Numbered from the stretch's first letter, positions 1 through 8,397 are shown. The stretch is DNA of 64,000 nucleotides from PALSA-1440 sp050011195 (GCA_050011195.1 JBEKJO010000013.1:9717-73716), one strand, 5' to 3'. Notes: generated by a model from the letters alone, not told the origin. A program made the numbers and translations.

Positions 1-883
1 CCTTCTTCTGCAGAATCGCCAGGCGCATCTCGACATCGGGCGGCTGGAGGTCGGTGACCAGCCCCCACTCAAACCGCGACATGAGCCGTTGCTCGAGGTT
101 CTGAATCTCGCTGGCAGGACGGTCGCAGGTCAGCACGATTTGCTTGTGCCCCTCGTGCAGCGCATTGAACGTGTGGAAGAATTCCTCCTGGATACGCTCC
201 TTGCCGGCCAGAAACTGGATGTCGTCGATGAGCAGCACATCCGTCTGCCGGTACTTCTTGCGGAAGCGGACGAGCTGGTTGTTCTGGATGCCGTCAATGT
301 ACTCGTTGGTAAACCTCTCCGATGAAACGTAGGCCACCCGTGCGCCCTTCTTGTGCACTACAACATGCTGTCCGATGGCGTGCAGCAAATGGGTTTTGCC
401 CAAACCGACTCCGCCGTAGAGGAACAGGGGGTTGTACGACTTGCCGGGCGCCTGCGCCACCGCGAGCGCGGCGGCGTAGGCAAAGTTGTTGTTGTTGCCG
501 ACTACGAACGTGTCGAACGTGTTCTTTGGGTTGAAATTCAACTCGTGGTTGGCCGAGGTTCGCTCGGCGGCTGGCTCGGCTGCTTTCTTTTTGACCTGGA
601 CCGCCTGAGGCCCCGGCCCGGCAGCACCACCCCCGGCACCCACTTTGAACTTAACCTGCAGTTGCCGCCCCGACGCGAGCGCGATCACGTCCTGCAACAG
701 CCCCATGTAATTGTCCTTGAGCCAGACTTCACAAAAGTCATTGGCCACTTCCAGGGTAAGGCTGTTGTTTTCCTGAGAACAGGCGCGCAACGGGGCGAAC
801 CAAAGATTGTATGTGTCAGCACTCAGCATGGAGCGAAGATGCTCCTGTGCCGCAATCCAGATTTTTTCTGCGGAAGCTTGCAT
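1..883 (-). CDS. dnaA: Chromosomal replication initiator DnaA, 5' part
   Basis: Read leftward from ATG at 883, this encodes about 294 residues of DnaA before running off the window. It is the AAA+ initiator that binds DnaA boxes and loads helicase at oriC. The N-terminal domain opens MQASAEKIW. After a Gly/Ala/Pro-rich linker, the AAA+ core shows NPKNTFDTFVVG, Walker A GGVGLGKTHLLHAIG, Walker B LLIDDIQFL, and a sensor stretch LTCDRPASEI followed by LEQRLMSRFEWGL. The rest of domain III and the DNA-binding domain IV lie outside. A GGGTGAG ribosome-binding site sits just upstream of the ATG. The plus-strand ORFs over this stretch are shadows. Confidence 0.96.
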   Translation of the reverse strand, partial: MQASAEKIWIAAQEHLRSMLSADTYNLWFAPLRACSQENNSLTLEVANDFCEVWLKDNYMGLLQDVIALASGRQLQVKFKVGAGGGAAGPGPQAVQVKKKAAEPAAERTSANHELNFNPKNTFDTFVVGNNNNFAYAAALAVAQAPGKSYNPLFLYGGVGLGKTHLLHAIGQHVVVHKKGARVAYVSSERFTNEYIDGIQNNQLVRFRKKYRQTDVLLIDDIQFLAGKERIQEEFFHTFNALHEGHKQIVLTCDRPASEIQNLEQRLMSRFEWGLVTDLQPPDVEMRLAILQKK

Positions 884-1258
884 TTTCTCACCCAAAAGCC
901 CGATTTTCGGGCATTTTATTCACTTAGCCAGTTACCGCACTCTAAACGCTGCCCTCGGCTGTTGTCTGCACCATCCAGCCCACTCCATGCCAACAAAATC
1001 GACGTTTCATACTGAGGCTTCCATTCTGCTCAAATTCCACATGTTGATGTAAACTGTTGCGAATAAATAACTTACAACTAAAACTCACGCCGTCTTCCCA
1101 CGCGATCTCTTCGCAGCCCAATTCGGCGGGGCATAACTGCCGCCCCGGCCGATGTTTTTAGGCAATGTCGCCCCCGGTTGCGAGGACAACATATTAACTC
1201 TTATTAACGAGTTATTCACAGCCCGATTTCTGCCAATAAAATCAGGCGCTTTTTGATC
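884..1258. other. Intergenic region upstream of dnaA, candidate oriC
   Basis: This 375-bp gap has no gene. It is AT-rich compared with its surroundings, especially 1020-1085 and 1185-1250. It contains one exact TTATNCACA DnaA box (TTATTCACA at 1212-1220) and one single-mismatch box on the opposite strand (TTATTCGCA, 1058-1066). Stretches such as catattaactcttattaac could serve as an unwinding element. Position next to dnaA fits many bacterial origins, but two boxes are few. GC skew or DnaA footprinting would be needed to settle it. Confidence 0.35.
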
Positions 1259-1597
1259 TTACACCGCTTGCTCGCCTGTCTCTTCAGTCCGGATGCGAAT
1301 CGCGTTGTCGATGGTGCTGACGAAAACTTTTCCGTCGCCGATCTTGCCGGTCTTGGCCGCCTTGACGATGGCGTCCACCGCTGACGTGACCTGGCTGTCC
1401 CCCAGAACGACTTCGATCTTTATCTTCGGCAGAAAATCCACGGTGTATTCACTGCCGCGATAGATCTCGGTGTGGCCCTTCTGGCGGCCAAAGCCCTTGA
1501 CCTCTGAAACGGTCATGCCTTCGACGCCCAGGCCGGACAGGGCCTCTTTGACGTCCTCCAGCTTGAAAGGTTTAATGATGGCCTCGATCTTTTTCAT
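1259..1597 (-). CDS. Nitrogen regulatory protein P-II
   Basis: This 112-residue PII signal protein senses 2-oxoglutarate and ATP/ADP and controls targets such as AmtB or glutamine synthetase regulation. It starts MKKIEAIIKPFKLEDV, the canonical PII N-terminus. The T-loop reads GHTEIYRGSEYTVDF and keeps the tyrosine that is uridylylated in proteobacterial homologues. The B-loop/C-terminal signature TGKIGDGKVFV is present. I chose ATG 1597 because the longer ORF from 1693 adds a non-homologous leader. No amtB or glnA lies beside it, so GlnB and GlnK cannot be told apart. Confidence 0.95.
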   Translation of the reverse strand: MKKIEAIIKPFKLEDVKEALSGLGVEGMTVSEVKGFGRQKGHTEIYRGSEYTVDFLPKIKIEVVLGDSQVTSAVDAIVKAAKTGKIGDGKVFVSTIDNAIRIRTEETGEQAV

Positions 1598-2076
1598 GTC
1601 ATGGTTCCGGTTTGCGCAGAGGGATACTAACAGCCAGTGCGAGGCTGTAAACAGGAATGTGCAAAAAAATCTTCCCTTTTCTTTTGAATCCATCCGGCCC
1701 CGCAGCGGTCAATTCCCCCTGCCAATAGCCCGCACCGAAAATGGGCTAATGCTCAAATCAACCCCGATTAATACTTGCGGCTTGGGGTTTGACAAGGATT
1801 AGGGTCCGTGATTAACTAGCAATAGTTTACGCCTTTTGAATTTTGCGGGCAGCAGCACTTTGTTCTTTGTCAGCCCGATTGTGATTTCGGCTGGGGTCCC
1901 GGGTACAGGACCCGGTCGATGTTCTCCGTAATCCTACTATTGTACTAATTCGAAATTCCCCGGGCTTTTCGGTCACCCCCTGACTGACTAGCCCGGTTTT
2001 TTTTGCGCCACACGGTCGGCCGCCACCTCCGCCGATTGGGCCAATCCTCAATGGCCTCGAAAGCGGTGGCCTGGTA
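1598..2076. other. Intergenic region without a supported gene
   Basis: About 480 bp between the PII gene and the SGNH remnant. The overlapping minus-strand ORFs at 1827-2435 and 1945-2160 have no recognisable family features and are rich in Arg, Pro and Ser, as expected for antisense reading of GC-rich DNA. I see no RNA gene, clear repeat or terminator. Confidence 0.5.
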
Positions 2077-2352
2077 ATGAATCGGTTGCAGTTCCGGCCG
2101 AATCCCGGCATGTCTGAGGCGCCTGACTTGGTCTTGATCGGCTTCGGCATGAACGACCACAACCGGGAGGGGTTTGGCTTGCCATTAGAGGCGTTTGCCA
2201 GAAACTTGCGGACGATGATTGACCGGATTCGGGCCGACACCGATGCGGAGATAATCACCCCCATGATTATGATTACGGGGACTGGCTTTATTTTCAGGCG
2301 TTGGCAGCGATCGGGTTGTAACCAACGTCGTTCATTGAAAAATGAGCACTGA
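2077..2352 (+). pseudogene. SGNH/GDSL hydrolase remnant
   Basis: A short open stretch encodes a piece resembling the block III region of SGNH/GDSL esterases: PDLVLIGFGMNDHN, with the conserved G-x-N-D, followed by an amphipathic segment (FARNLRTMIDRIRADTDAEII) typical of these enzymes. The catalytic Ser block I and the C-terminal Asp-x-x-His block are both missing, and the reading breaks down after residue about 70. This is best read as a decayed fragment. The alternative is a chance ORF, but the motif order argues against that. Confidence 0.5.
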
Positions 2353-2530
2353 GGAGCGGCTTTGGCGCAGGCCCGAGGCAGCCAAGAAGAACCAAGGACT
2401 GGGCAACCAAGGTCCAGCAGACTTTGCAGACCCAAGAACCCTCCGCTGCACCCTCACCGACTTCCGAGAAAGCCCGAAGCAGAATAGGATCCCGCAAGAT
2501 CCGTATTGCCGACCAGGGTCCGGTGGCGCG

Positions 2531-2842
2531 ATGATCGGCCCTATGAACGCCAAATCTCTCACGGTGGTTGCGCAGATCAAAGCCAAGCCGGGGAAGGAAA
2601 GCCAGGTCCGGCAGGAATTGCTGTCGCTGGTCACCCCGAGCCGCAAGGATGCCGGGTGCCTGAATTACGACTTGCACCAAGCGCTGGATAATCCCGCGCT
2701 GTTCTTGTTCCACGAGAACTGGACCAGCAAAGCCCATTTGGATCGGCATTTGCAGAAACCGGAGCTGCAGGCGGTCCTGGCCCGGGTCGGGCAACTGGTC
2801 GCCGCGCCGCCGCAGATTACGCTTTGGAAAAAGATTGGTTAA
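2531..2842 (+). CDS. Antibiotic biosynthesis monooxygenase (ABM) domain protein
   Basis: A protein of about 103 residues with the ferredoxin-like ABM/YgiN fold, a small dimeric family acting on quinones or aromatic substrates, or of unknown role. The order is typical: LTVVAQIKAKPGKESQVRQE, then DAGCLNYDLHQALDNPALF, then FHENWTSKAHLDRHLQKPEL. ATG 2531 is preceded by GGTGG; ATG 2543 is an alternative with no visible ribosome-binding site. The upstream 190 codons in the same frame lack family similarity and are excluded. Substrate unknown. Confidence 0.8.
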   Translation: MIGPMNAKSLTVVAQIKAKPGKESQVRQELLSLVTPSRKDAGCLNYDLHQALDNPALFLFHENWTSKAHLDRHLQKPELQAVLARVGQLVAAPPQITLWKKIG

Positions 2843-2898
2843 AGCGGGGCAAGGCCGCCACCCTCAACTCCCAACCCTCAACCCTCAGCCAATAGCCA

Positions 2899-3492
2899 GT
2901 GTCCCCCGAGACCCATTTGCTGGCCAGTTGGATCATCGCTGCCAAGACGACGAATAACCCGCGCGATTGCACGCTCGTGACGCTGGCGGGCGTCTTGCCG
3001 GACGTCGATGGCCTTGGGCTGATCGTTGACTTGGCCGGCGGCCAGTTCGGCTGGAAATCAACGCAGCTTTACGCGCGCTACCATCATTACCTCCTGCACG
3101 GAGCGTTCGGCGGAATCCTCATTGCCGTCTTGCTGGCCTGCTTTGCCCACCAACGCGGCCGCGTGGCGCTGCTCGCCTTGCTGGTCTTCCACTTGCATCT
3201 GCTGTGCGACTTCGTCGGCTCGCGCGGCCCCGCGCCCGAAGACCTCTGGCCCATCTTCTACTTCGGCCCGTTCGACAGAAACCCGATGTGGGTGTGGAAG
3301 GGGCAGTGGCGGCTCGATGGCTGGTTCAATCGCTACTTTACTGTGGCGCTATTCCTGTGGGCTCTGTGGCTGCCGGTATCGCTCGGTCATTCCGTCGTGG
3401 GCGTATTCAGCCGGCGCGCGGATCGGGTCTTTGTTGGCGTGCTGCGCAAGTGGCATGCGGCCTGGACGCAGAGACGTCAACGCCCGCCCTGA
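2899..3492 (+). CDS. YdjM-like membrane-bound metal-dependent hydrolase (DUF457 type)
   Basis: A 197-residue inner-membrane protein starting at GTG 2899. Conserved His/Asp positions of the YdjM/DUF457 family are visible: TH near the N-terminus, GVLPDVDG around residue 36, YHHYLLHG around residue 64 and HLHLLCDFVGSRG around residue 101. Three or four hydrophobic segments separate them. The family is annotated as putative zinc-dependent hydrolases and is LexA-regulated in E. coli. I see no LexA box here. The activity is unproven in the family. A run of tandem 'caaccctcaaccctcag' precedes the start. Confidence 0.75.
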   Translation: MSPETHLLASWIIAAKTTNNPRDCTLVTLAGVLPDVDGLGLIVDLAGGQFGWKSTQLYARYHHYLLHGAFGGILIAVLLACFAHQRGRVALLALLVFHLHLLCDFVGSRGPAPEDLWPIFYFGPFDRNPMWVWKGQWRLDGWFNRYFTVALFLWALWLPVSLGHSVVGVFSRRADRVFVGVLRKWHAAWTQRRQRPP

Positions 3493-3516
3493 ATCGTCCC
3501 GCCGGAATGACCGGCC

Positions 3517-4557
3517 CTATCTCCGCGCGCTGACCCGCAGGCCGAATTTCTCCGGTGCGTCGGCGAAAGACAGAATCCCCTTCTCCGCCGTGACGCCAAG
3601 GTAAGGGTCGTTCGTGATCAGAATATTGCCGTCCACGTCGAGATAGTCGCACAACTCGGCCAGATGCGCGGCGGCGCTGATCAGAATGCTGCTCTCGATC
3701 ATGCAGCCCAGCATAGTCTTCAATCCCGCCTTGCGCGCCGCCTGGAGCGCGTCATAGCCGGCGCTGACGCCGCCGGTCTTGACCAGTTTCACGTTCACGC
3801 CATGAAAACACTCCGTCGCCTGCGCCACATCTTTGGCTAGGTGATACGATTCGTCGGCCAGGATCGGCAGGGGCGAGCGCTGCTTGAGCCAAATCCAGTC
3901 CTTGGCCGGCGTGGCCGCAGGCATGGGCTGCTCGACGAATTCGACGTGCCCGTCCTTGGCCAGCCACTCGATCATCTCCAGCGCCTGCTCCTTGGTCTTC
4001 CACCCCTCGTTGGCGTCCACCCGCACGGTCTTGGTCGGCGCCACTTCGCGCAACGCCTGCATGTTCACCTTGTCGTCGGCCACGCCAACCTTTACTTTCA
4101 AGACCGGGTATTGCTCCGCTTCCAGCACCTTCTTGCGAATCATGTCCGGCTGATCAATGCCGATGGTGAAAGAGGTGACGTGGTGGTTCTCCCGGAAGCC
4201 GAGTTCGAGAAAGTCGTAAACCGCCTTCTTCGCGCGTTTGGCCGCCCCGTCGAACAGGGCGATGTTGAGCGCGCACTTGGCCGACATGTCATGCGGCGAA
4301 ATCGTGTCCAGGTAGGTCATGCTTCCCTCGACATCATTGAACGACAGCCCACGCGCATCCACCTTTTTGAAGAAGGCCTGCACGGTATCCACGGATTCCT
4401 TGTAGCGCGCGGTCGGCGCCGCTTCGCCCAGGCCGACCGTGCCGTCAGCGCCGGTTAACTCAACGATGAGAGCCTTGAAAATGTTGGTCCCCGTGCCCCG
4501 GGCAATGGTCCAGGTGTGGGCAAGTTGGAGGTCCAGACGCTTGAAATTCAATTTCAC
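3517..4557 (-). CDS. Enolase-superfamily dipeptide epimerase (L-Ala-D/L-Glu epimerase type)
   Basis: A 346-residue member of the muconate-lactonizing-enzyme subgroup. The N-terminal capping domain carries ARGTGTNIFKALIVEL and GLGEAAPTARYKES. The barrel has the catalytic lysine region LKVKVG, metal ligands in RVDANEGW, EQPMP and ADES, and the second lysine strand NVKLVKTGG. The C-terminal GCMIESS matches dipeptide epimerases, where Asp/Ser contacts bind the dipeptide. The usual role is epimerising murein-derived Ala-Glu for recycling, though relatives take other dipeptides. It converges with the YdjM-like gene, with 24 bp between the stops. Confidence 0.85.
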   Translation of the reverse strand: MKLNFKRLDLQLAHTWTIARGTGTNIFKALIVELTGADGTVGLGEAAPTARYKESVDTVQAFFKKVDARGLSFNDVEGSMTYLDTISPHDMSAKCALNIALFDGAAKRAKKAVYDFLELGFRENHHVTSFTIGIDQPDMIRKKVLEAEQYPVLKVKVGVADDKVNMQALREVAPTKTVRVDANEGWKTKEQALEMIEWLAKDGHVEFVEQPMPAATPAKDWIWLKQRSPLPILADESYHLAKDVAQATECFHGVNVKLVKTGGVSAGYDALQAARKAGLKTMLGCMIESSILISAAAHLAELCDYLDVDGNILITNDPYLGVTAEKGILSFADAPEKFGLRVSARR

Positions 4558-4665
4558 GGCGCAAACGAAACCCTAAACCGGCGCGGGAAGCAACAACATT
4601 GTTTTTGCAGGTGGCTACATAATTCCCATTGCATTTGAGGCCGTTCAGGGCAATTTGGAGTAAAC

Positions 4666-5127
4666 ATGGATCCTGAACCGAAACCTGGTTTGGAAGGCGC
4701 ATCGCCTGAGCGATCGGGCACATCTCAACCCGCGCGACGCGGCCGACGTGGCGGTCGTGGCCGCAGAGGGCGTGGCCCACGAGCGCCGCAAACCACCGCC
4801 CAGCAGCCGCCCTCACCCTCGGCAGAAACCGCTGAGCCGATGCAGCCCGTTGCCGAAGCTGTCCCGGTCGAACGGGAGACTTCCCCGCCACCAATCCGGG
4901 AGCGGCAACCCGCGCAACCAATGGCTGTCCAGGAAGCGATCGAGGAAGTCAACCATATCATCGAGACGCTCCGAGGCACCCTGAACGACATGGAGGAAGT
5001 GCTGGAAACCCTCGAATTGGCCGAGCGGCAGAAGACAGCCGACGAGCAGGAAATCGAAACCCTGCGCCGCGGCTTGCGGCAATTGCACCGGCCACGAGAA
5101 GGCGGCCCACATCCGCCGCGGCACTGA
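4666..5127 (+). CDS. Hypothetical Arg/Gly-rich protein with C-terminal coiled coil
   Basis: This 153-residue protein is not recognised. Its first half is disordered and strongly basic (RRGRRGGRGRRGRGPR at about 25-40), an RGG-like nucleic-acid-binding composition, followed by a Pro/Gln/Glu linker. The second half (about 87-140) is a predicted coiled coil (AIEEVNHIIETLRGTLNDMEEVLETLELAE). A GGAG ribosome-binding site sits 7 nt before ATG 4666, which supports translation. It stands alone between divergent and convergent neighbours. An RNA- or DNA-associated role is only a guess from composition. Confidence 0.65.
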   Translation: MDPEPKPGLEGASPERSGTSQPARRGRRGGRGRRGRGPRAPQTTAQQPPSPSAETAEPMQPVAEAVPVERETSPPPIRERQPAQPMAVQEAIEEVNHIIETLRGTLNDMEEVLETLELAERQKTADEQEIETLRRGLRQLHRPREGGPHPPRH

Positions 5128-5163
5128 ACCACCTCAAATCAGGCATCCAGCTTGTTCCGCACA

Positions 5164-5526
5164 TCAGGCATCCCGATGAACGGTTTGCGGTGAAAAGGAC
5201 GGCAGGCAAACTGCGATGTATTCAGCCCCTTCGGCTGCGGGACTGCTGTACTGGACCCATTCACCCGCGCGGACGATGATCCCTTGCCCAGCGCGCACGT
5301 CGATGGCGCCGCTGCGGTGGGTCACGCGCAGTTGGCCGCGCAGCACGATCGTGTATTCGTCGAACTCGGGCGTTTGCCCCGGTTCCCCCCAGCCGCCGGG
5401 ACTCCGCATGTGGGCGATGCTCACCTGATGATCGCCGGAGTTTACCCGGCCAATGAACTCTTCAATGATCTTGGGCTTGTTTCCAGCCGCAGTAATGCGG
5501 GTTGGTGTTGGAATCAGTTTCGGCAT
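5164..5526 (-). CDS. Cupin-domain protein
   Basis: A 120-residue single-domain cupin. Cupin motif 1 lies in the region GEPGQTPEFDEYTIVLRG (Glu ligand followed by strand and Gly), and motif 2 is around GQGIIVRAGEWVQYSSP. A canonical His-x-His pair is not obvious, so metal binding may be weak or absent. I chose the MPKLIP start at 5526 because the longer in-frame start at 5679 would overlap the divergent uracil-DNA glycosylase gene. Function unknown; small cupins range from sugar isomerases to regulators. Confidence 0.75.
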   Translation of the reverse strand: MPKLIPTPTRITAAGNKPKIIEEFIGRVNSGDHQVSIAHMRSPGGWGEPGQTPEFDEYTIVLRGQLRVTHRSGAIDVRAGQGIIVRAGEWVQYSSPAAEGAEYIAVCLPSFSPQTVHRDA

Positions 5527-5575
5527 AGCCAAAGTTTGATTCAAATTGAGGCGGCGCGCCACTATCTTCCGGCCC

Positions 5576-6319
5576 GTGGGCAAACAGACCAGAAGCACAC
5601 CGATCACCGAAGCGCTCCTCGCGGCAGCCCGGCGGTTGCGCGCGGAGACCGGCCGACTGAAATTCGGGGCGCCGGTCACATACGTCTATAACCCGTTGGT
5701 CTATGCCTGGGCGCCGCATGAGACCTATCTGCGAAAGTTCGGCGGCGCGCGCAGGCGCATCGTGTTCCTCGGCATGAACCCCGGGCCATTCGGAATGGCG
5801 CAGACCGGGGTGCCGTTCGGCGAAATCGCCGCTGTGCGTGACTGGCTGCAGATCGACGGGCCGGTCCGCAAGCCGAAGCGCGAGCATCCGCAGCGGGCGG
5901 TGTCAGGGTTTGGCTGCGCGCGCTCGGAGGTCAGCGGCAGGCGTCTATGGGGCCTGTTTGCGGAACGGTTTGGGACGCCGGAGCGATTCTTTGCGGAGCA
6001 TATTGTGCTGAACTATTGCCCGCTGGCTTTCCTGGAGAGCAGCGGCCGCAACCGCACCCCCGATAAATTGCCGCCCCTTGACAGAGCAGCCCTGTTCGCC
6101 GTCTGCGACCGGCACTTGCGAGCCATCGTCGCGGCCCTTCAACCCGGATGGCTGGTTGGGGTCGGCGATTTTGCCGCGAAACGGGCGCAGCACGTCTTCC
6201 AAGACAGCCCCTTGAAACTTGGACGGATTCTGCACCCCAGCCCGGCCAGCCCGGCGGCGAACCTTAACTGGCAGGGCCTGGTCACCCGGCAACTCGAAGA
6301 ACTCGGCGTCTGGAGTTAG
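5576..6319 (+). CDS. SMUG-type single-strand-selective uracil-DNA glycosylase
   Basis: About 247 residues, family 3 (SMUG1-like) uracil-DNA glycosylase, which removes uracil and oxidised pyrimidines in base-excision repair. Motif 1 reads GMNPGPFGMAQTGVPFGE, the SMUG signature with the catalytic Asn. Motif 2 is HPSPASPAAN, containing the His of the intercalation-loop region. The upstream YNPLVYAWAPHETYL is also characteristic. GTG 5576 gives the expected N-terminus; an in-frame TTG at 5546 would add 10 basic residues. It is divergent from the cupin gene with about 50 bp between starts. Confidence 0.93.
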   Translation: MGKQTRSTPITEALLAAARRLRAETGRLKFGAPVTYVYNPLVYAWAPHETYLRKFGGARRRIVFLGMNPGPFGMAQTGVPFGEIAAVRDWLQIDGPVRKPKREHPQRAVSGFGCARSEVSGRRLWGLFAERFGTPERFFAEHIVLNYCPLAFLESSGRNRTPDKLPPLDRAALFAVCDRHLRAIVAALQPGWLVGVGDFAAKRAQHVFQDSPLKLGRILHPSPASPAANLNWQGLVTRQLEELGVWS

Positions 6320-6320
6320 G

Positions 6321-6857
6321 TTACGGGCTTTCTTCCACGACGGTTCCGTCCGCCGCGATGAAGAGCTTCGGGTTGTGCGCCTCGTCTTTGAAGCTGACGA
6401 TGTAAACCACGCGGTCGCCCCAGGTTTCCTTGTTGATGTAGGCCACATCGGCAGACGGCGCGCGCTCCGGGATCACTTTCATCACCTTGGCCGGCACCTC
6501 GGCGGGCATGACCCGCGTGCCGTGCACTGCGCTGACGGCGACCGTGAGATCCGGATTGAGGACGCTGCCGTCCGGCGCAACGTAGAGGGGCGGGAAGACG
6601 TCCTTGTCCCGGAAGTAGATCTTATAGACCACGCGGCCCGCGCTGGTGTCCCTGACAGCATCGACCACTTCCGCCGGGCCGGCCTCGGCCAGGACCGTGC
6701 GCTGCACCACGGGCGGCAAGGCGCCGAATTTCGCGCCCGGCGAGGTGAGCGGCTTGTCATACGCGGTTTGGTGTCCCGCTTTCTGGCTCTTGTTAGACGT
6801 GGCGCACCCGGCCAGCAATAGCGCAACCAACACTGCTCCGAAGACATGCGATTTCAT
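6321..6857 (-). CDS. Lipoprotein with two PepSY-like repeats
   Basis: A 178-residue exported protein. The start MKSHVFGAVLVALLLAGC gives a lipoprotein signal peptide with lipobox LLAGC, cleaved before Cys 18. The mature part holds two similar modules, each with a helix (VVQRTVLAEAGPAEVVDAV; VPAKVMKVIPERAPSADV) followed by a beta pair (GRVVYKIYFRDKD; DRVVYIVSFKDEA) and a short PDGSV/ADGTV turn. This is the PepSY/BLIP-like pattern. It ends convergently with the uracil-DNA glycosylase gene, one base apart. PepSY proteins often inhibit or modulate other proteins; the partner here is unknown. Confidence 0.75.
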   Translation of the reverse strand: MKSHVFGAVLVALLLAGCATSNKSQKAGHQTAYDKPLTSPGAKFGALPPVVQRTVLAEAGPAEVVDAVRDTSAGRVVYKIYFRDKDVFPPLYVAPDGSVLNPDLTVAVSAVHGTRVMPAEVPAKVMKVIPERAPSADVAYINKETWGDRVVYIVSFKDEAHNPKLFIAADGTVVEESP

Positions 6858-7060
6858 AAACGTGGAGGAATGTATCTGCCGGGCCGCGGATAGCAAGCGT
6901 TCGGACCCCCCCATTATGCAGGCCGAGCGAGCCTGGCCTCTGCGAAAGTGTTCGCACCCAAGCTCCGTTGCACCCCCTGTCGCTTAATCAGCTTGCCTTT
7001 GCTCTTCGTTTGTGCAAAATAATGCCCCGTGCGGGCGCATGGTGGCGCTCGTAAATAAAT

Positions 7061-7105
<45 letters not shown>

Positions 7106-7611
7106 TTGCTTGACTGTTTAGGCCAGTTTAAGAGAGTCGGAATGAGTCCGCAAACCTTGGTTGAAACTCACCTTGCCCTAAACTCAATTCACCCCAAATC
7201 CACCCAAAAAACATGACGCGGGATACAGTCGGGGATACAAAGGCGGGGCAGTTGAGTCCCGTCAATAGCTCCGCCCGGTCTGGCCCGTCCTGAAATCCGC
7301 TCCCCCTATTGCTCCCCGGCTTTTGGCCCTGCCACGATTCCCGCCCGGAGGGTGTCATCTATGCGGGCAGGTCGTCAAAGCTCGCCCTGGGGCAGCCTGT
7401 GAAGATTTCTGTTGCGCTCGCCCGGCGAAACTGCATAATCGGCCTCGCAGTCTGCGTGAACGGACTGCCGCCAGTTGTTTGAGCGGACCATCAATCCGCC
7501 GGCGTAACAAGCAAACAAAGTGCAGTTGCCAGTGATACCGAGTGGACGGGTGATGCCGTCGCGGGATAAGGTTCACGCCTTCATTGACAACTGCATTTTT
7601 TGTGAAGCAAA
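7106..7611. other. Left-end noncoding region of the element with integrase arm-type sites
   Basis: About 500 bp next to attL. It holds two direct GGATACA copies (7221 and 7233), with the 15-mer GGATACAAAGGCGGG at 7233-7247 repeated exactly at 16117-16131 near attR. ORFs here (for example 7128-7358 minus, 7323-7535 plus) have no recognisable features. It probably serves as the left attachment arm. Confidence 0.6.
7220..7247 (+). repeat. Left arm-type direct repeats GGATACA
   Basis: GGATACA occurs at 7221 and 7233, 12 bp apart. The second lies inside a 15-bp block identical to one at 16117-16131. Position inside the element about 115-140 bp from the crossover core fits arm-type binding sites of a lambda-like tyrosine integrase. 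Binding is inferred. Confidence 0.6.
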
Positions 7612-7887
7612 ATGAACGAAGTAATCTGGAATGTGGGCAGCCTCACGGTCTTGCTCACGACTTATTCGCCACGAAGTCGTTATGGCATCCCGGTCCTCCG
7701 GGTCAGACACCCCAAAGGCGACTCAGACCTCGGGCCAACGGACCTGCTGCCGAAAGAAGGCCAGTCGAAAAGCCCGGCTGCAGTACTCCTTCTGGCGATT
7801 CACGCCGCACACCCGCTGACGGGTAAAGCCTTGGAAGGGGCGCGCCAGTTCTTGCGGCAGTGGCCCGACGGTCCACAGCTGCCCTGA
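7612..7887 (+). CDS. Hypothetical protein, only rightward gene of the element
   Basis: A 91-residue ORF with no recognised domain, starting MNEVIWNVGSLTVLL. It is the only plausible gene on the plus strand of the element, at the attL end where satellites often carry cargo genes. It is followed 21 bp later by a strong intrinsic terminator (7909-7935), which supports its being a real transcription unit. No good ribosome-binding site is visible before ATG 7612. Helper interference or host defence is a typical role for such cargo, but nothing in the protein shows it. Confidence 0.45.
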   Translation: MNEVIWNVGSLTVLLTTYSPRSRYGIPVLRVRHPKGDSDLGPTDLLPKEGQSKSPAAVLLLAIHAAHPLTGKALEGARQFLRQWPDGPQLP

Positions 7888-7904
7888 CGAAGCTCAGTGG
7901 CCAC

Positions 7905-8390
7905 TCACGGCCCCGACCGGAGCCGGGGCCTTTTTCTTTCGACACCGCGCAGGCGGCGAAGCAGCCGAATGGCGGGCTTTGTTTGCAGCCGGAGTTCGCA
8001 GATTTCCTGCGCGCACAGCAGGATGATCTGCGGCTCTGAGACTCGCCCTAAAGCGGCCAACGTGGAAACTCGAGGCACGGGCTTTAACAAAAAGCCGTAG
8101 CGGTCGCCGTAGGGTTCAAGCAACTGCAAGGTGCGGACGCAAAGCGCATAATCCATTTTTTGCTGCATGCTCTGCCCGCGCAAAGTCTTGAACTGTTGCC
8201 AGTCGTGAGGATTCCATTTGAGCCGGCCGCTCGGGTGCGGTGAAAGCCGTTCTTCCGCCAGCGCGCGCGCCAGCTCGCGCTCTGCTTCCGCCCGGTCGCG
8301 CGTTTTCAGATTGACAGAGAGCTGTCCCCTTTGACTGCGACGGCGCAAATAAAAATTTGCGCCGGGGTGGGGCTGCTCGATCCACGCCAA
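7905..8390 (-). CDS. Hypothetical protein of the element
   Basis: About 161 residues if read from TTG 8390, which follows TGAGG and begins just after the stop of the upstream gene at 8398. The open frame extends back to 8534, but that part overlaps the neighbour and looks like shadow sequence. The protein is basic, with an N-terminal segment ANFYLRRRSQRGQLSVNLKT and helical middle (DRAEAERELARALAEERL). The N-terminal pattern resembles the SAM-like arm-binding segment of tyrosine recombinases, but no catalytic domain follows. Function unknown; the start is uncertain. Confidence 0.5.
   Translation of the reverse strand: MAWIEQPHPGANFYLRRRSQRGQLSVNLKTRDRAEAERELARALAEERLSPHPSGRLKWNPHDWQQFKTLRGQSMQQKMDYALCVRTLQLLEPYGDRYGFLLKPVPRVSTLAALGRVSEPQIILLCAQEICELRLQTKPAIRLLRRLRGVERKRPRLRSGP
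7909..7935 (+). terminator. Intrinsic terminator after the rightward cargo ORF
   Basis: GGCCCCG (7909-7915) pairs with CGGGGCC (7924-7930) across an 8-nt loop, followed by TTTTT and a T-rich run. A perfect 7-bp GC stem plus U tract reads on the plus strand, 21 bp after the stop at 7887. It lies at the end of the convergent minus-strand gene. Confidence 0.8.
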
Positions 8391-8397
8391 GCGGGCC

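Noticed and set aside
353..1015. Plus-strand ORFs over the left end
   Set aside because: They are antisense shadows of dnaA, whose motifs on the minus strand are unmistakable.
1827..2435. Minus-strand 202-codon ORF
   Set aside because: No family features, and it overlaps the better-supported SGNH fragment on the plus strand.
2342..2530. N-terminal extension of the ABM protein
   Set aside because: The ABM domain is complete from 2531 and the extension has no domain or signal.
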